64,000 nucleotides of DNA from Larix kaempferi (taxonomy: Eukaryota; Streptophyta; Pinopsida; Pinales; Pinaceae), in NCBI GenBank assembly GCA_027924585.1, contig BSBM01000106.1:44454501-44518500 (forward strand), read 5' to 3'. Each line of letters opens with the position of its first letter. Position 1 is the first letter of the stretch. Under the pieces are notes generated by a model that searched no databases, was not told where the DNA came from, and worked only from the letters and a program-made list of their open reading frames with translations. This document shows, in pieces, positions 22,100 to 33,274 of this stretch. The translations under genes and the position numbers were made by a program.

Positions 22100-23127
22100 G
22101 TTTAGATATATGCAAATGCCTAAAGTACTCAAATGCATTTCTAAGTAATGCTCTAGGTGCAAACTTATATGTTTTTATGCAGTTAAGTTTAACAAGCATT
22201 TTCACTAACACCCCAGTGCCGCGTCGTTGGGATTCCCCGTTCCTTAATTTAATTTCCCCGACATGGCACCACTCCGTCGGGTCCAGTCATTCATAGTTTC
22301 CATTCTTCAGCAAGGTACCACGTCATTGGGTCCTTGCAACCACTCTTTCCGTTCTCGACAGGGTACCACACCGTCGGGCCCTTCTGCCATCATCCTTTCG
22401 TTTTGACTTGCGCGAACTTAATGTAGGGATTTCAGGAGCCGTTACCTTTTATCCTCTGTCTACACGCTATTAGGGACTAATGGCACTGAGGAGTGAGTCC
22501 GTTCTCACTGCGTGCCCCCCAACTCGTACGTGACCAGCTCCGTCATGGCCCACCTCGTACGCCCTCACACTTTCCTCTTGAGCAAGCGGATCAGTGCTTA
22601 TCTGCTCAAGCATGGTATTCCGTCAGAAGTCGACATCGTCGTCGCTCTCCCTGTGTGTGATTTACCCGTACTCTACGACCCTTCATATTCCTTTGTGTGT
22701 CCGTCGGTGAACCGTTTCACCTGTCGCTACACACATTTCTCACAAACGTAAATTTAGTAGCAATGTCCTCAATAATCACAATTTGATTTATAAATCTGTT
22801 GCTTCATTAAGCATCTATAGTTTACTCAATCGTTACTCATTCGTCTAATCACATAATCAATTTCACAACTAGTCGTTAAGCACCATTCATATGTACAATT
22901 TTCATATCAAAGTTAATTGTTAAACAACATGAAATCGTCCATTCACAATAACTACCCAAATGCACATATATCAATCAATCGTAATCATAAATATACTCAA
23001 AATAAAATCATAGGGTTATTTTATTAATGTTTCAAACAGTCAGGTCACTCAGCAGGTGCCCTCAATGTCTACAGTAGTCTAGGGGCACTACATACACCCC
23101 TACTTATTTAGAACTTCGTCCCGAAGT

Positions 23128-23175
23128 TCAGAATAAATGCGGAAATCTATGATGCATCTCAGCTGCGTCCTCCCA
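23128..23175 (-). pseudogene. Chromodomain C-terminal remnant of gypsy pol
   Basis: On the minus strand WEDAAEMHHRFPHLF then stop, followed by cttcgggacgaagttc and a purine-rich tract before the LTR start TGTAGTGCCCC. The ATWE...M...FP.LF ending is typical of Ty3/gypsy chromovirus polyproteins. Only this 3' tip of pol survives. Confidence 0.55.
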
Positions 23176-24407
23176 AGTCGCACAGCTAGGACTATAAATG
23201 TCCCACTACACTTGACTTGATCAATCCGTGCTAATCATTAAGCAAGATGTAATCAATCAATTATCCCACCCCACACAATATAATTTAATTCCTTAATTCA
23301 TTTATCAATTATTATCGTCATTCACATCTTCAGGTTTTCCTCAATCATTTAAGACATAACAAGGCTCAAGAGACCACTATATCGAAGTTGTTCAGCCGGG
23401 TCACTTGACAGGTGCCCTTAAGGTCCACAGTCATTCTAGGGGCATTACATACACCCCCTCTTAAATAGAACTTCATCCTGAAGTTAATTTTTGTTCTTGT
23501 ACTTTCGACACTAAGCTTTATCTTAATTTCCTATTATCATCTTCTTTCCATTCCCTTCAATTTTTCTCCAACAATCATGGCCATAATCACAAGTGGTTCT
23601 AATCATTATTATTATTATTATTTTTTTCCAACATGGTTCCAATACATTCTCAGGAACTCAATCATAATTGTGTATAATATCAATTCGATAGTACATTCAA
23701 TAACTGTCGGTCCCAACTAGATTTTCGATATCACTTATTCTTGTCATTAGTATCATCATGTTTAGCTCCATGAGCTTATCATGTATTTCCCTTATCTCTT
23801 CGTTTATGTTGTCATAGGACCACTTCGACAGATTCATCAAGTCGCACAAAGTGTCTTCTTAACCCCATCAAGTTCCATCTCGAGGGCTAGTTGTCATTTT
23901 ATCATGTTTGATTATGACCTAAGGTTAGCTTCATTGCGTTCTATTTATTATGCTAATCGTCTCCATACTTCTTTTTACGAAACATTGCCTTCATTTGACC
24001 ATTTCGATACCATGGTTAAATTTCAAGTTCGTAGTCATGAGTTTTCATAAATGGTTTTGTCGTAATGCAAAATGCATGTCATTGAGTTCAGCTCATCATA
24101 CCAATCACATTGATATCTCGTTTTCAAATTTTAAGTTGGTTTCTCTTCCTCGACAATCCGTCAAAGTCTCGTCAATCTGAGCATCTTGGTGTCTTATCAT
24201 TTAAAATTGATCAATTTTTCGTCATTCAGCAAATCCACCGATTATATCCGTCCACTTGTTTTCTCATCATGGCTATGTAGAAAAAGGTTTAAAATATCGT
24301 TGGTCTTTGTTCCAAGTTTCTCCGAGTATATTTTTCTTAAAATACAATTTTACGTTATTGATACCATCTCTATTCGACAATTTAATGCTCGTAGTTAGTG
24401 AATGTTT

Positions 24408-24410
24408 TTT

Positions 24411-24442
<32 letters not shown>

Positions 24443-24450
24443 TTTTTTAA
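24408..24450. repeat. CTT/T microsatellite
   Basis: A run of T, then about seven CTT units, then a further T run. Confidence 0.9.
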
Positions 24451-25986
24451 TACTATAAGTGTCTACTCCTAAGTTATAGTTCTTTGGATTTCCAAAGCAT
24501 TTGTTCTGGAACAATTATTCCATATGTGAATTGGCAAGGATCTCTATCATAGTTGAAATATATCTTAAATAACACTTGCAAACGGAAACCCTAAGGGTAC
24601 AATTTGACAAAAAGGAAGGCTATGTCTTTAATCTTACAACCTACAATCCCCTAAGTGAACTGTGAAATATAGGCATGTGTTAACTTTTCATCTAGTTCAT
24701 TTTATAACATCAAGAAATATCATAACAGTATCTTATCTTTCAACCAGTTCATATTATCATATAAACGTAGTATAAATATAATAATACATTAGCCTTTCAT
24801 AGTATCCCATAAAATAATTATGAACTATAAACAAGGCATTAACCTTTCCTTTACATCTTGCTATCCCATTAACGAAATATGAAATATGGTGATGCATTAT
24901 CCTAAATTTACCTAATTCATTTCATCACATAAACATAATATAAAATATAATATAATAATACATTTAACTTTTCAAATTACATAAGAAAGTACAAAATGTA
25001 GACAAAATATTAATCTTTCTTCTACTTCCAGTTATCCCCAAAAAAATATGTAATATCACATTACTTTATACTATCATGCATAAATAAAAAATATTACAAT
25101 ATCTTTCAACTAAATCTTATAATTATAATAAGGTATTATAAAATATAATAATACATTAACTTTTCATCCATGCCATAAAGAAATATGAAATAAGAACATG
25201 CCATAAAGGAATATGAAATAAGAACATACCATACATTATCATCCATTTCATGTCATTGCATAAATGAGAAATATTGCAATATCATTCAACTAGTTTTTAT
25301 AATTATAATAATGTATTATAATTATTAACGTAGTACCACACGAAGCGCCACACAGTCCCATTGAAAACCTGCAGGTTGATCATGAGCCAGTGCAGCCATA
25401 TCCTGGAGATCTCATCGTACACAGTCTCGCTCCCTCCATATCCTCAAGGTTCAACGCCCATCTACCTGCATTCAACGCCCATATACCTGCATTCAAGGCA
25501 GTGCAGTCCATTGCAAAATGCCAAGAGACCTGGTCCTCATTCTCGTCCTGCAAATTCCTATAGTTGGAGCTGCTGAAACATTGTTCTTGTCCTCTGCAAA
25601 TTAGAACCTGAATCCTATTGCGAGCAGCTGGAGCAGCTGAATCGTCCTCCTATAAATTAGAACTTCAGGTACTCCTCGTCCTACAAATTCCTATCATTCT
25701 CGTCCATTTAGTTTAGTATTTGGATTTTGTACAAGGCCCATGGGGTATGGGTATTTTTATGCCTTCTTCAAGTTATAAGAGGTTGCATATTTCAGTTACT
25801 GGAGATATCTATGAGTCTATTGTATGCTTGAAAATCTTGATCTGAACATTCCCATATAAATTTCGTAGCAACGTTTTGTAGTTTGTATGTTCTTATTTCA
25901 AACTTTATCAGTTTTTAGAGGTTTGTACTGGTTCTTATACTTTGTAGTGGTTGTTATACCGTAGCATGGATTTATATTTAGTGTAC

Positions 25987-26322
25987 CTGACTATTGCTCA
26001 AGGGACGCTCCCTCCAGTCACTCATCCTAGTACTTTTGTTTAAAGCACTTCCCAGCACAGTCTTTGCAAGGTCGGAAAGCCCCCCTGGAACAGATGGAAA
26101 AACCTTTTGAAGGTCTAATTTAGGCGCTTCACAGTAGCGAAAACACTCCAGCTCTCCATAGGAATCAGAAAGACGCTTCAGGTCAGAGTGCAAAGCATAC
26201 CCTAACTTCAAAATGCTAGTTGAATGAAATACAGATTTAAGGCACAAGTCCAGTGCACCTAGTTCTTTGTTAAATAAATTCACCATCTCAAATATAAAAA
26301 ACCTTTTTTGCAGTAGCAATCT
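25987..26322 (-). CDS. Isolated exon of a DEDDy-type 3'-5' exonuclease
   Basis: A 336-bp, 112-codon exon in phase 0. The minus strand has a good acceptor (TTTCGATATCAG) before AGATTGCTAC and a donor (CAG|GTACAC) at the end. The peptide has the mid and late exonuclease pattern: ILKLGYALHSDLKRLSDSYG (Exo II, with the Asp), LDLQKVF, GGLSDLAKTVLGSALNKSTR and MSDWRERPLSNSQ, which just precedes the YAALDA Exo III motif expected in the next exon. This resembles plant Mut7/WRN-like exonucleases acting on RNA or DNA ends. The exon is uninterrupted and has both splice sites, so it may belong to a live gene with very long introns or be a captured exon. I did not find the YAALDA exon or the Exo I exon in the window. 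Confidence 0.65.
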
Positions 26323-26510
26323 CTGATATCGAAACCTACAGAATTAAAGGTAATTCAAGGTTCCAAAAAAATAAAAGACAAATCATCCTTGGTTAATCGA
26401 GATGATGGAAGGGATGATTTTCCATAACTTGATTGCAATTATCTTTTTGAGGATCTTGTATTAAACATTGTAGAGGGAGATAAACCTAAATCTATCTACA
26501 GATGTCTATA

Positions 26511-26961
26511 TTAACGTCGTTTTCTATGAAACCGTTTTCCTGTATCGCACTGAAACATTTGCTCCGATGGATGTCCATCAATATAACCCTGACATCCATC
26601 AGTATCACCCTGCATCCAAGCATCAGATGGTGGATTCCAAGTATGTAGGCAATGTGATGAATGGTAAACAACCTTTAACACCCTGCCCGACTGCGCGATC
26701 GTCGCTTCAGATAATTTTGTCATAAATTTTAATCGTTTGAGTAATCTTTTCCAACTTGGGCAATTCATTACGATTTGGTGGAGAAACACTCAGTATTAAT
26801 GCAACCGTCTGACATGCTCGCGCAGCCATGCCCATTTGAATTTTGAATTTTGAAATTTTTTGTTCCGCCTTACTACCAGATACAAGTGACATTGCCGCTT
26901 CCTGCCCTCGTTTGAGTTCGAACATATTCATAGATAGGAGCACACGATATTTTTTTGTCAC
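26511..26961 (-). other. Two overlapping unassigned open frames
   Basis: Minus-strand frames 26961-26707 (84 codons, MGMAARACQTVALILSV ... NRNELPKLEKI) and 26789-26511 (92 codons) overlap in different frames. The first has a plausible amphipathic, protein-like composition and sits just upstream of the exonuclease exon. It might be a decayed exon. I cannot name a family. Confidence 0.25.
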
Positions 26962-26969
26962 TGGCCTGG

Positions 26970-27700
26970 AGTTTAATTCACATCCATGGCTGACCTAAAG
27001 CCTATAAAAGCCTATTTGTATGGATGAGCTGCTTACTATCTTATGAAAATCTTCCTCCTCAAATGATGATGAGAAGCCCAAATTGAGAGTAAGAGGTTAT
27101 ATAATTCTCTTTGTGGAGACTTTTGCGGGGGATTTCTCCCTACTTCATGTCTAAATAATGACACTGATATTACTATTTGCATTTTACACCACTGTCATTA
27201 CGATTTGCATTTACACCTCTCTCACTCTGCTGTCGTGACTATGCAAATTTAGGTAGTTACCATCCGACTCAATTTTTCAACATGATGAATCTTTACCGCC
27301 AACCTTTACAGGTTTTGTAAATGGGATTAAAATGGTACTAGTGTAGTGTTCTTCCGTAAAAATATATTAAGAAAGGGTTCACTCAGGTGTAGAACTATAG
27401 ACTTATTTGATTATTCTGCCAACTCAATGCAAGTTTTGGTTACAACTCTTTTGACATTAACATGGTTGGAAACTTTTAATGTCAAAAATAAAATTGTATT
27501 TTATTTTTAGATAATTTATTTTTTATTTATCAAATTTAAAAAATGTAGATGTTATAAATTGTGAAAACTTCAATTTTATAATACCATGAATCTGGGTTTT
27601 TGACAAATGGTACTGACATGATAACATGATAGTAATTTCACAATTGCATTTAATATAGGCCGTTATTAGGTTTTCTTAATATAATGGATCTATATTAAGC
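26970..27700. other. No gene seen
   Basis: AT-rich, non-coding sequence. A TATAAA-like motif near 27001 has no associated coding region. Confidence 0.5.
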
Positions 27701-27714
27701 ATAACCTCTTCTCA

Positions 27715-27930
27715 ATTGAAATATATACTTATTGTTGTGCTCCAAACTAACTTTATATGAGTCGATTGAATTGTAAAAGTTTGTAACTTCATATGAGTAG
27801 GATGATTTGTAAAAGAAATATATACTTATTCTTGTGTTCCAAACTAACGGCATATGACAGGGTTGAATTGTAAAAGTTTGTAACTCCATATGAGTAGGCT
27901 GAATTGTAAAAGTTTGTAACTCCATATGAA
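27715..27930. repeat. Compound tandem repeat (about 100 bp and 37 bp units)
   Basis: The segment from atatatacttattgttgtgc is repeated about 100 bp on, as atatatacttattcttgtgt. Within it, gaattgtaaaagtttgtaac plus tccatatgagtaggct recurs three times. The repeated MELQTFTIQP peptide in one frame is a consequence. Confidence 0.8.
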
Positions 27931-27999
27931 AGTGTCTATTGTTTGGATTTTTTTAGTATTTTTTAAATTATTAATGATATTTTAATGGAATTTAATATT

Positions 28000-28806
28000 T
28001 ATGTTAATTACTTTTAAACCATTCACATTATCACATTATCATTGATGTTTATCTTAATTAAAAAAAAATGATCTAAATTATCAAAACATTTTATGATTTT
28101 GGTTTGGATTGTTTATTTTATGAGATTGTTTAAAAAATAAATATTTGTCATTAGAATTATCAAAATATTTTATGATTATGTTTTTGAAAAAACATTTAAT
28201 GATTTTGTTGACTTGAATTACATTACATCATTTAATGATTTTGTTTTTCCACTACCCTTGATCAATGCATTGATTGCATTATATCATCTCAATTATTGGC
28301 ATATTACTTGTACCACATCTCCTTCATCTTCTTGCCACATATTTTCTACTCATCCCACGGATTTTTTTGACTTTCTACTTTCCATAACACTTACTTAAAA
28401 ATGAAGGGCTAACATAGAACATGTTATTATGAGTGTATAAATATTATTACGTCTAAATTTATGATAGAAATAGGAAGTGTTCCCCTTGTCATCCATAAGC
28501 AAATGGAATAGTTGAGTGATTTAATAAAAAATTTGTAAAAGGATTTAATAACAATCCACCAGTCTTTGGTCTTGGAACCCTCTCTTATTCTTGAGGTTTT
28601 GGAATCCTTAATTTTCTTTAAAATATAGATAAATTTCTAGGAAATAGTTTACATTGTTCAAATAGAGCCATTAGGTGTTTTTCTATTTTCGAAATATTGA
28701 TTTTAAAAGTATACCATTAGTTAAAATTGATTTAAAATTTTCAATTGGATATATTTAAAAAAAAATAATAAATCCATAAGTAATGAATTTTTTTTTGCAA
28801 TAAAAT
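28000..28806. other. No gene seen
   Basis: Very AT-rich, low-complexity DNA with no coding signal. Confidence 0.5.
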
Positions 28807-29009
28807 TGAAGTTGGAATTATATTTGTTTCAATTACTTATACTAATTTATTTCGTATTTTTATTTTTGAAAAAAAATGTTTTGTGGCTTCTTTTTTTTTT
28901 TTACAAACATATTATTTTAAAATATTGTAATAAGATGAAGACTTAGTACCATCGTGCCACTACAAAAGTAATAAAATTAAAATTTTTATTAATAAAAAAA
29001 AAATTTGCA
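28807..29009. repeat. About 203-bp direct repeat, copy 1
   Basis: Begins TGAAGTTGGAATTATATTTG and ends AAATTTGCA. Almost identical to copy 2 at 29668-29871, with about five differences, mostly in homopolymers. The TG...CA ends recall a miniature LTR, but the 5-bp flanks do not match and no primer-binding site follows. Confidence 0.75.
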
Positions 29010-29667
29010 TTCTCCAATTCCCATTTACCACATTTTGGACCATGAAATCTATCGAAACACCCTAATCTCTATTTTCACATAATTTGGAAGTTAAAATGAC
29101 CAATTTGTAATCAATCCTTTAATATGAAACAACACGATTGAGTCATAAGATGGACATTAACATAAATGTGATTGTGGTCTCTACTTTTGTTGTGACTAAT
29201 TAGGACGATAAGTTGTGAGACATTTAATCTTATTGCTAGATATATTTGTTAAATCAATTGTGACCAATATTGATGCTTAAGCATTGCATCACTATTATTG
29301 AATTTGATGTCGATGTAACAAAGTTGTTCTCAATAATATGAATAACCTCCTTAATATAAGAATTTATGAAATAAGGCGAATAACATCCCTAATATAAGAA
29401 TTTATAAATTAAATGTGAAACTAATTTATCATTATGACCATAATAACTTATGTGTTGTGTCGATCTTAATTAAAAGTATCACGTTTACTTTTAACTTAAC
29501 CATTTGACAATTATGTGTATAATAAACGAGTACCACTTTTGCATTTAAATGTAAATGAGTCTATAATGATTTTTGTAATTTTAATATACACAATGTTATG
29601 TTTATTTAAAATTGTTTCATATTAATTTTGAGTATAGAGTAAGGTTCTTAATATTCACTTAGATAAT
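29010..29667. other. Spacer between direct repeats; no gene seen
   Basis: A 658-bp AT-rich spacer. A short local duplication (ccctaatataagaatttat) occurs at about 29350 and 29390. No coding sequence. Confidence 0.5.
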
Positions 29668-29871
29668 TGAAGTTGGAATTATATTTGTTTCAATTACTTA
29701 TACTAATTTATTTCGTATTTTTATTTTTGAAAAAAAATGTTTTTGTGGCTTTTTTTTTTTTTTTACAAACATATTATTTTAAAATATTGTAATAAGATGA
29801 AGACTTAGTACCATCATGCCACTACAAAAGTAATAAAATTAAAAATTTTATTAATAAAAAAAAAATTTGCA
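29668..29871. repeat. About 204-bp direct repeat, copy 2
   Basis: Second copy of the 28807 repeat in the same orientation, 861 bp downstream. High identity indicates a fairly recent duplication. Confidence 0.75.
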
Positions 29872-30780
29872 ATGTGCGTGTCACGTTGAAAATATTAAAT
29901 TTTGGTTATGACGAAATTTCATTAATAGATTAAAATACCAACTTTCCTTTCTTAGTTGGTATGTAAAAATTTCTACTCTCAGTAATACTCAATTGAATTA
30001 TTCTAGATGGTTGTAAACGGTTAATAATTAAAATTTTTTGAATTGATCTTTGGGCATGAGTGAACGTCTTATGCTTTTGGCATGCATTCCTTTTTATCAT
30101 AATATTGTCAACCCAGTTTGAGGTAAACTTTAAAATTATATTTAAATAAGCTTTGTATATGGAATACTAACTCTCTCCTTTTTTTTTATCATTATATAAT
30201 TACACCTACATATTTTTTGAATTTAATTTTATGTAGGATGTTAAATATAATAAATACTAAGACAATTTGATTAAATACATGGATTTATTAAACCCTAGAT
30301 CTTCACCAAACCACTTAAACCACTCTTTATTATTTATTTATATATATTTATTTATTTATTTCTTTTCCAAAATTTTAAATATTTATATATATTAAATTTA
30401 AATATTTTAAATTTCTCCCTTAAATATAAATTATAATTTAAATTTTATCTATGATAATTTAAATATAACTTCACTAACCACTTCAACCTTACTATAATTG
30501 ACCTTAAAACCTTAAATCTATGAAGAACTTTTAAATTGAAAGTTCGTGAGTAGCTTTATATTTTTAAATATTAACTTTTAATTTTTTAACAAACCTAGAT
30601 TATAACATTATATGGAATCTAATTAAATTTAAATAAAATAATACTATCTCTATATAATTATACACAAAATTTAAATAAAAATATATACGAAATTTAATTA
30701 AATATAAATAAAATAACACTAGCATTATATAATTATATTAGAAATTTTGCCGAAACCCCTTTTTTTTTGACATGGTATTT
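29872..30780. other. No gene seen
   Basis: AT-rich non-coding DNA. Confidence 0.5.
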
Positions 30781-30789
30781 TTTTTTTTT

Positions 30790-31075
30790 TTTAATTCTTA
30801 GCAATAACTAAATTAAATTAAATTAAATAATAATTAATAAAATAAAATAAAAAAAATTAAATTGAATTAATTAAATTAAATTAATTAATTAAATGACATT
30901 AAATTGAATTAATTAAATTAAATTAATTAATTAAATGACATTAAATTAAATTAATTAAATCAAATCAAATTAAAAGTCATTAAATTAAATTAAATGAATG
31001 TTAAGAGACACTACATTAAATTAATAAAATAAAATTAATATTTAAAAAACATTAATTTAAAATAATAAAAAAAAA
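30790..31075. repeat. AATTA-type low-complexity tract with 42-bp tandem repeat
   Basis: Nearly pure A/T composed of aattaaatta blocks. Between about 30857 and 30985 a 42-bp unit containing taaatgacattaaattg recurs about three times. It directly borders the GC-rich island at 31118. Confidence 0.8.
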
Positions 31076-31117
31076 AATTAAAACAATATAAAACGCAAAA
31101 AAAAACCTTTTCTTTTT

Positions 31118-31335
31118 CGCATGGGGATTGACGCCAGGGCAGGATCGACGGCTCTCCTTATTCCGCGTCGGCAACATGCACGCATGGTAAGGGTGGTTGG
31201 TGGTCACGGAAAGGAAACCACCATCCCACGTGTTCATTCCTTACTCGTCCGCATACCAATAAAGCGTTATAGTAAACCGCTCATGGGCAACGCGGAAACC
31301 GTATCACGTGCCATCAAAAGTATGCCTATTTAAGG
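31118..31335 (+). promoter_or_regulatory. GC-rich promoter-like island with two G-boxes
   Basis: Composition jumps abruptly from AT-only DNA to GC-rich sequence. CACGTG occurs at 31227-31232 and 31305-31310, and a TATA-like CTATTTAAGG at 31326-31335. G-boxes a short distance before a TATA box are a common plant promoter layout. No convincing product is seen downstream, so this may be the promoter of a lost gene or of a transposable element. Confidence 0.35.
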
Positions 31336-32100
31336 AGAAAATGGTGTGTGTGACCCACATCTGACTCTGCAACCGGATCTCTGTGGTGATCTCGAGCTTA
31401 GGGTTCGAGCTGCGGTGGTGTACGTGGATCTCCAGTTGGCCTGGCAGCTGAGTCTTTGGCGTTGGCCGCTGGGGTGATGGAGAATTTCGTGGGGTCTCTT
31501 CGACTTGGCTCTTGGTTTCATGTAAGAGCCTCGGTGCTGGGTAGATATGTGGGTAATCTCATGGATGATGGGAGATATGATATCCGTGGGACCCTCCTGT
31601 CTTGGCATTCGGTTCCCTGATGAGTCCTCGGCGTTGAGCACAACGCATCTTTTATATATTCCCGTCCTCTTATGTGATCTCAGTGCATGGGATTCGATGG
31701 TGGGCATTGATGTGTTAATTGCGTGGGCCAATTGGCTCTAGTTGTTGAGTTCGGGCTGGGCACAAAGGAAAGAAGAAAAACGCTTGGAGGACAATTGATG
31801 TGGCGTTGGGCTCCGGGCACTTGGTACACCTGGCTTGAGCGCTAGGGTTTCAAAGGAAGCAACATTTTGTATGAAATTCATTTCGGACAAAACAAGCAGC
31901 AACAATGGAGAGCAGTATGGAAATCGTTTCATGCATTTGCCATGCTTGTAAATCTTCTTAGTTATTGGTCAAAATGGATCATATCGAGCTCAAATGAAAC
32001 GATTTCTGCGTCGAAATTTAAAGGATTGAAGACGGGATTGGTGTCCGCACGGTTCTGTGAAGGAATTCGAAGATTAAATTATGGTCTTTATAAAGGAAAA
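31336..32100 (+). other. GC-rich transcribed-looking region, product unknown
   Basis: The region downstream of the putative promoter remains GC-rich to about 31,860. One plus-strand frame from ATG near 31480 gives about 47 codons (MENFVGSLRLGSWFHVR...), open upstream for some 30 codons, then two consecutive TGA stops. The opposite strand holds a 133-codon frame. I recognise neither. It may be an exon of a long-intron gene or an element leader. Confidence 0.25.
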
Positions 32101-33260
32101 TAATGGCATTTAAGAATAAATAAAATGGATACGCATTAATCCCGTGATTGCTCTATATGAAAGCTTTTGGAAAAGATATCATAATTAAATATACGAAAAC
32201 TTTTGGAAAAGATGCCAAATTTAAATATCTTTAGTAGATGAAAGCTTTTGAAAATGATATCATAATTAAATATTTTTAATGTTTTGACATTGAGCTTTAT
32301 TTTTTTTATATAAATTTAATTTTAATTATTTTAAATTTAAGATGTGAAGGAGTACCATCTATACAGATTATAAAACAAAGTGAAGAAAAATATCACACAG
32401 ATTTGAAACTGTCTGAAATTATAAATGTAAGGTTATATTACATAATCCCAAAATAGGTTTTCATGGGAATAATATTTGTTAACTAAAAAGCTAATCCTCT
32501 TCCAGGAAACTAAGCTTTAATTTTATGTATATTATTTATAAATCCAACTCCATCGTGGAAATAATCTCTCCAACTACGTTAGTTGGATTTGCTGCGATGC
32601 TTGTATTATAAACAATATTGCAGGCAACAATATTATTTGAATATTTGTTTTATGCCACATTTATTGAAATGAATGTTTAAAACAAAATGTTACAGGCAAG
32701 AAGGCAGATCTGCATTAAAATAATAGGAAATGAAAACTGATCACTTTGGCTGCAGGTCTGAAATTTGGAGAACCCTCTGTAAATCCTGTGCGAGACTCAT
32801 TGTTTCGTATTTATTATGAATACAATTTCTTTATATAAATGCAATGAAGTCTTTTTTTTTTGTTAGTATTAAATTTTAGATCTAAATATTATAACGGTAA
32901 TATATATAGTGTTGTAACTTGGTTTATATGTATTTATTTATTTGTTTAAAAACATTGTTTATCCCAAATGCTTTAGCATTGGATTAATATTAGGGTTTGA
33001 ATATTAAAAGAGTGTATATAGAAATGTTGTTGTTTTTCTGGAAAGGTTTGTTTAATGGGGTCTAGACTGAGCCCTAAATAAGCAGTTATATATATATATA
33101 TATCATTCAAATTCTGTTTCTGTTACACCTTACGAATAAATGGGAAAATGCTCTTCAAATTATCTTTTTGCATCCATCATACTGGTTTGTTATTTTCTAG
33201 TAAATTTCACTAAAGTTCCAGGTGTAGTTAGGCCCTAAGGTCTCAGTGTCTGAGCCTTGC
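32101..33260. other. No gene seen
   Basis: AT-rich non-coding DNA with repeated gaaagcttttggaaaagat motifs at about 32160-32260. If the LTR at 33275 still had its interior, it would lie here on the minus strand, but no gag or pol pattern is visible. Confidence 0.45.
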
Positions 33261-33272
33261 GCTCTGATACCA
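33261..33272 (-). other. Primer-binding site (initiator tRNA-Met)
   Basis: gctctgatacca on the plus strand is TGGTATCAGAGC on the minus strand, the standard plant retrotransposon primer-binding site. It lies two bases beyond the LTR edge. Confidence 0.8.
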
Positions 33273-33274
33273 AC

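Larger units (their letters stand above)
22100..25330 (-). mobile_element. Older relative of the 37.5-46.7 kb LTR element, partial
   Basis: From about 22100 to 23092 the sequence matches the right-hand part of the LTR at 37547-38996 (gccgcgtcgttggg; gtcgacatcgtcgtcgctcc; end ctaggggcactaca). From 23093 to about 25330 it matches that element's interior (for example aacttcgtcccgaagttcag; atcatagttgaa). Orientation is minus. Homology fades at both sides, so no target duplication could be found. Divergence from the other copy is far greater than between that copy's own LTRs, so this is an old insertion. ORFs within it are not genes. Confidence 0.7.

Noticed and set aside
26511-26961. Upstream exons of the exonuclease
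   Set aside because: The frames overlap, show no Exo I motif and lack convincing splice sites joining the 26322 exon.
28807-29871. Miniature LTR retrotransposon (TRIM)
   Set aside because: Flanking 5-mers (aaaat and atgtg) differ, and no primer-binding site or purine tract was found; kept only as direct repeats.
31330-31731. 133-codon minus-strand ORF in the GC-rich island
   Set aside because: Opposite to the promoter-like motifs, no domain pattern, and GC-rich DNA gives long chance frames.
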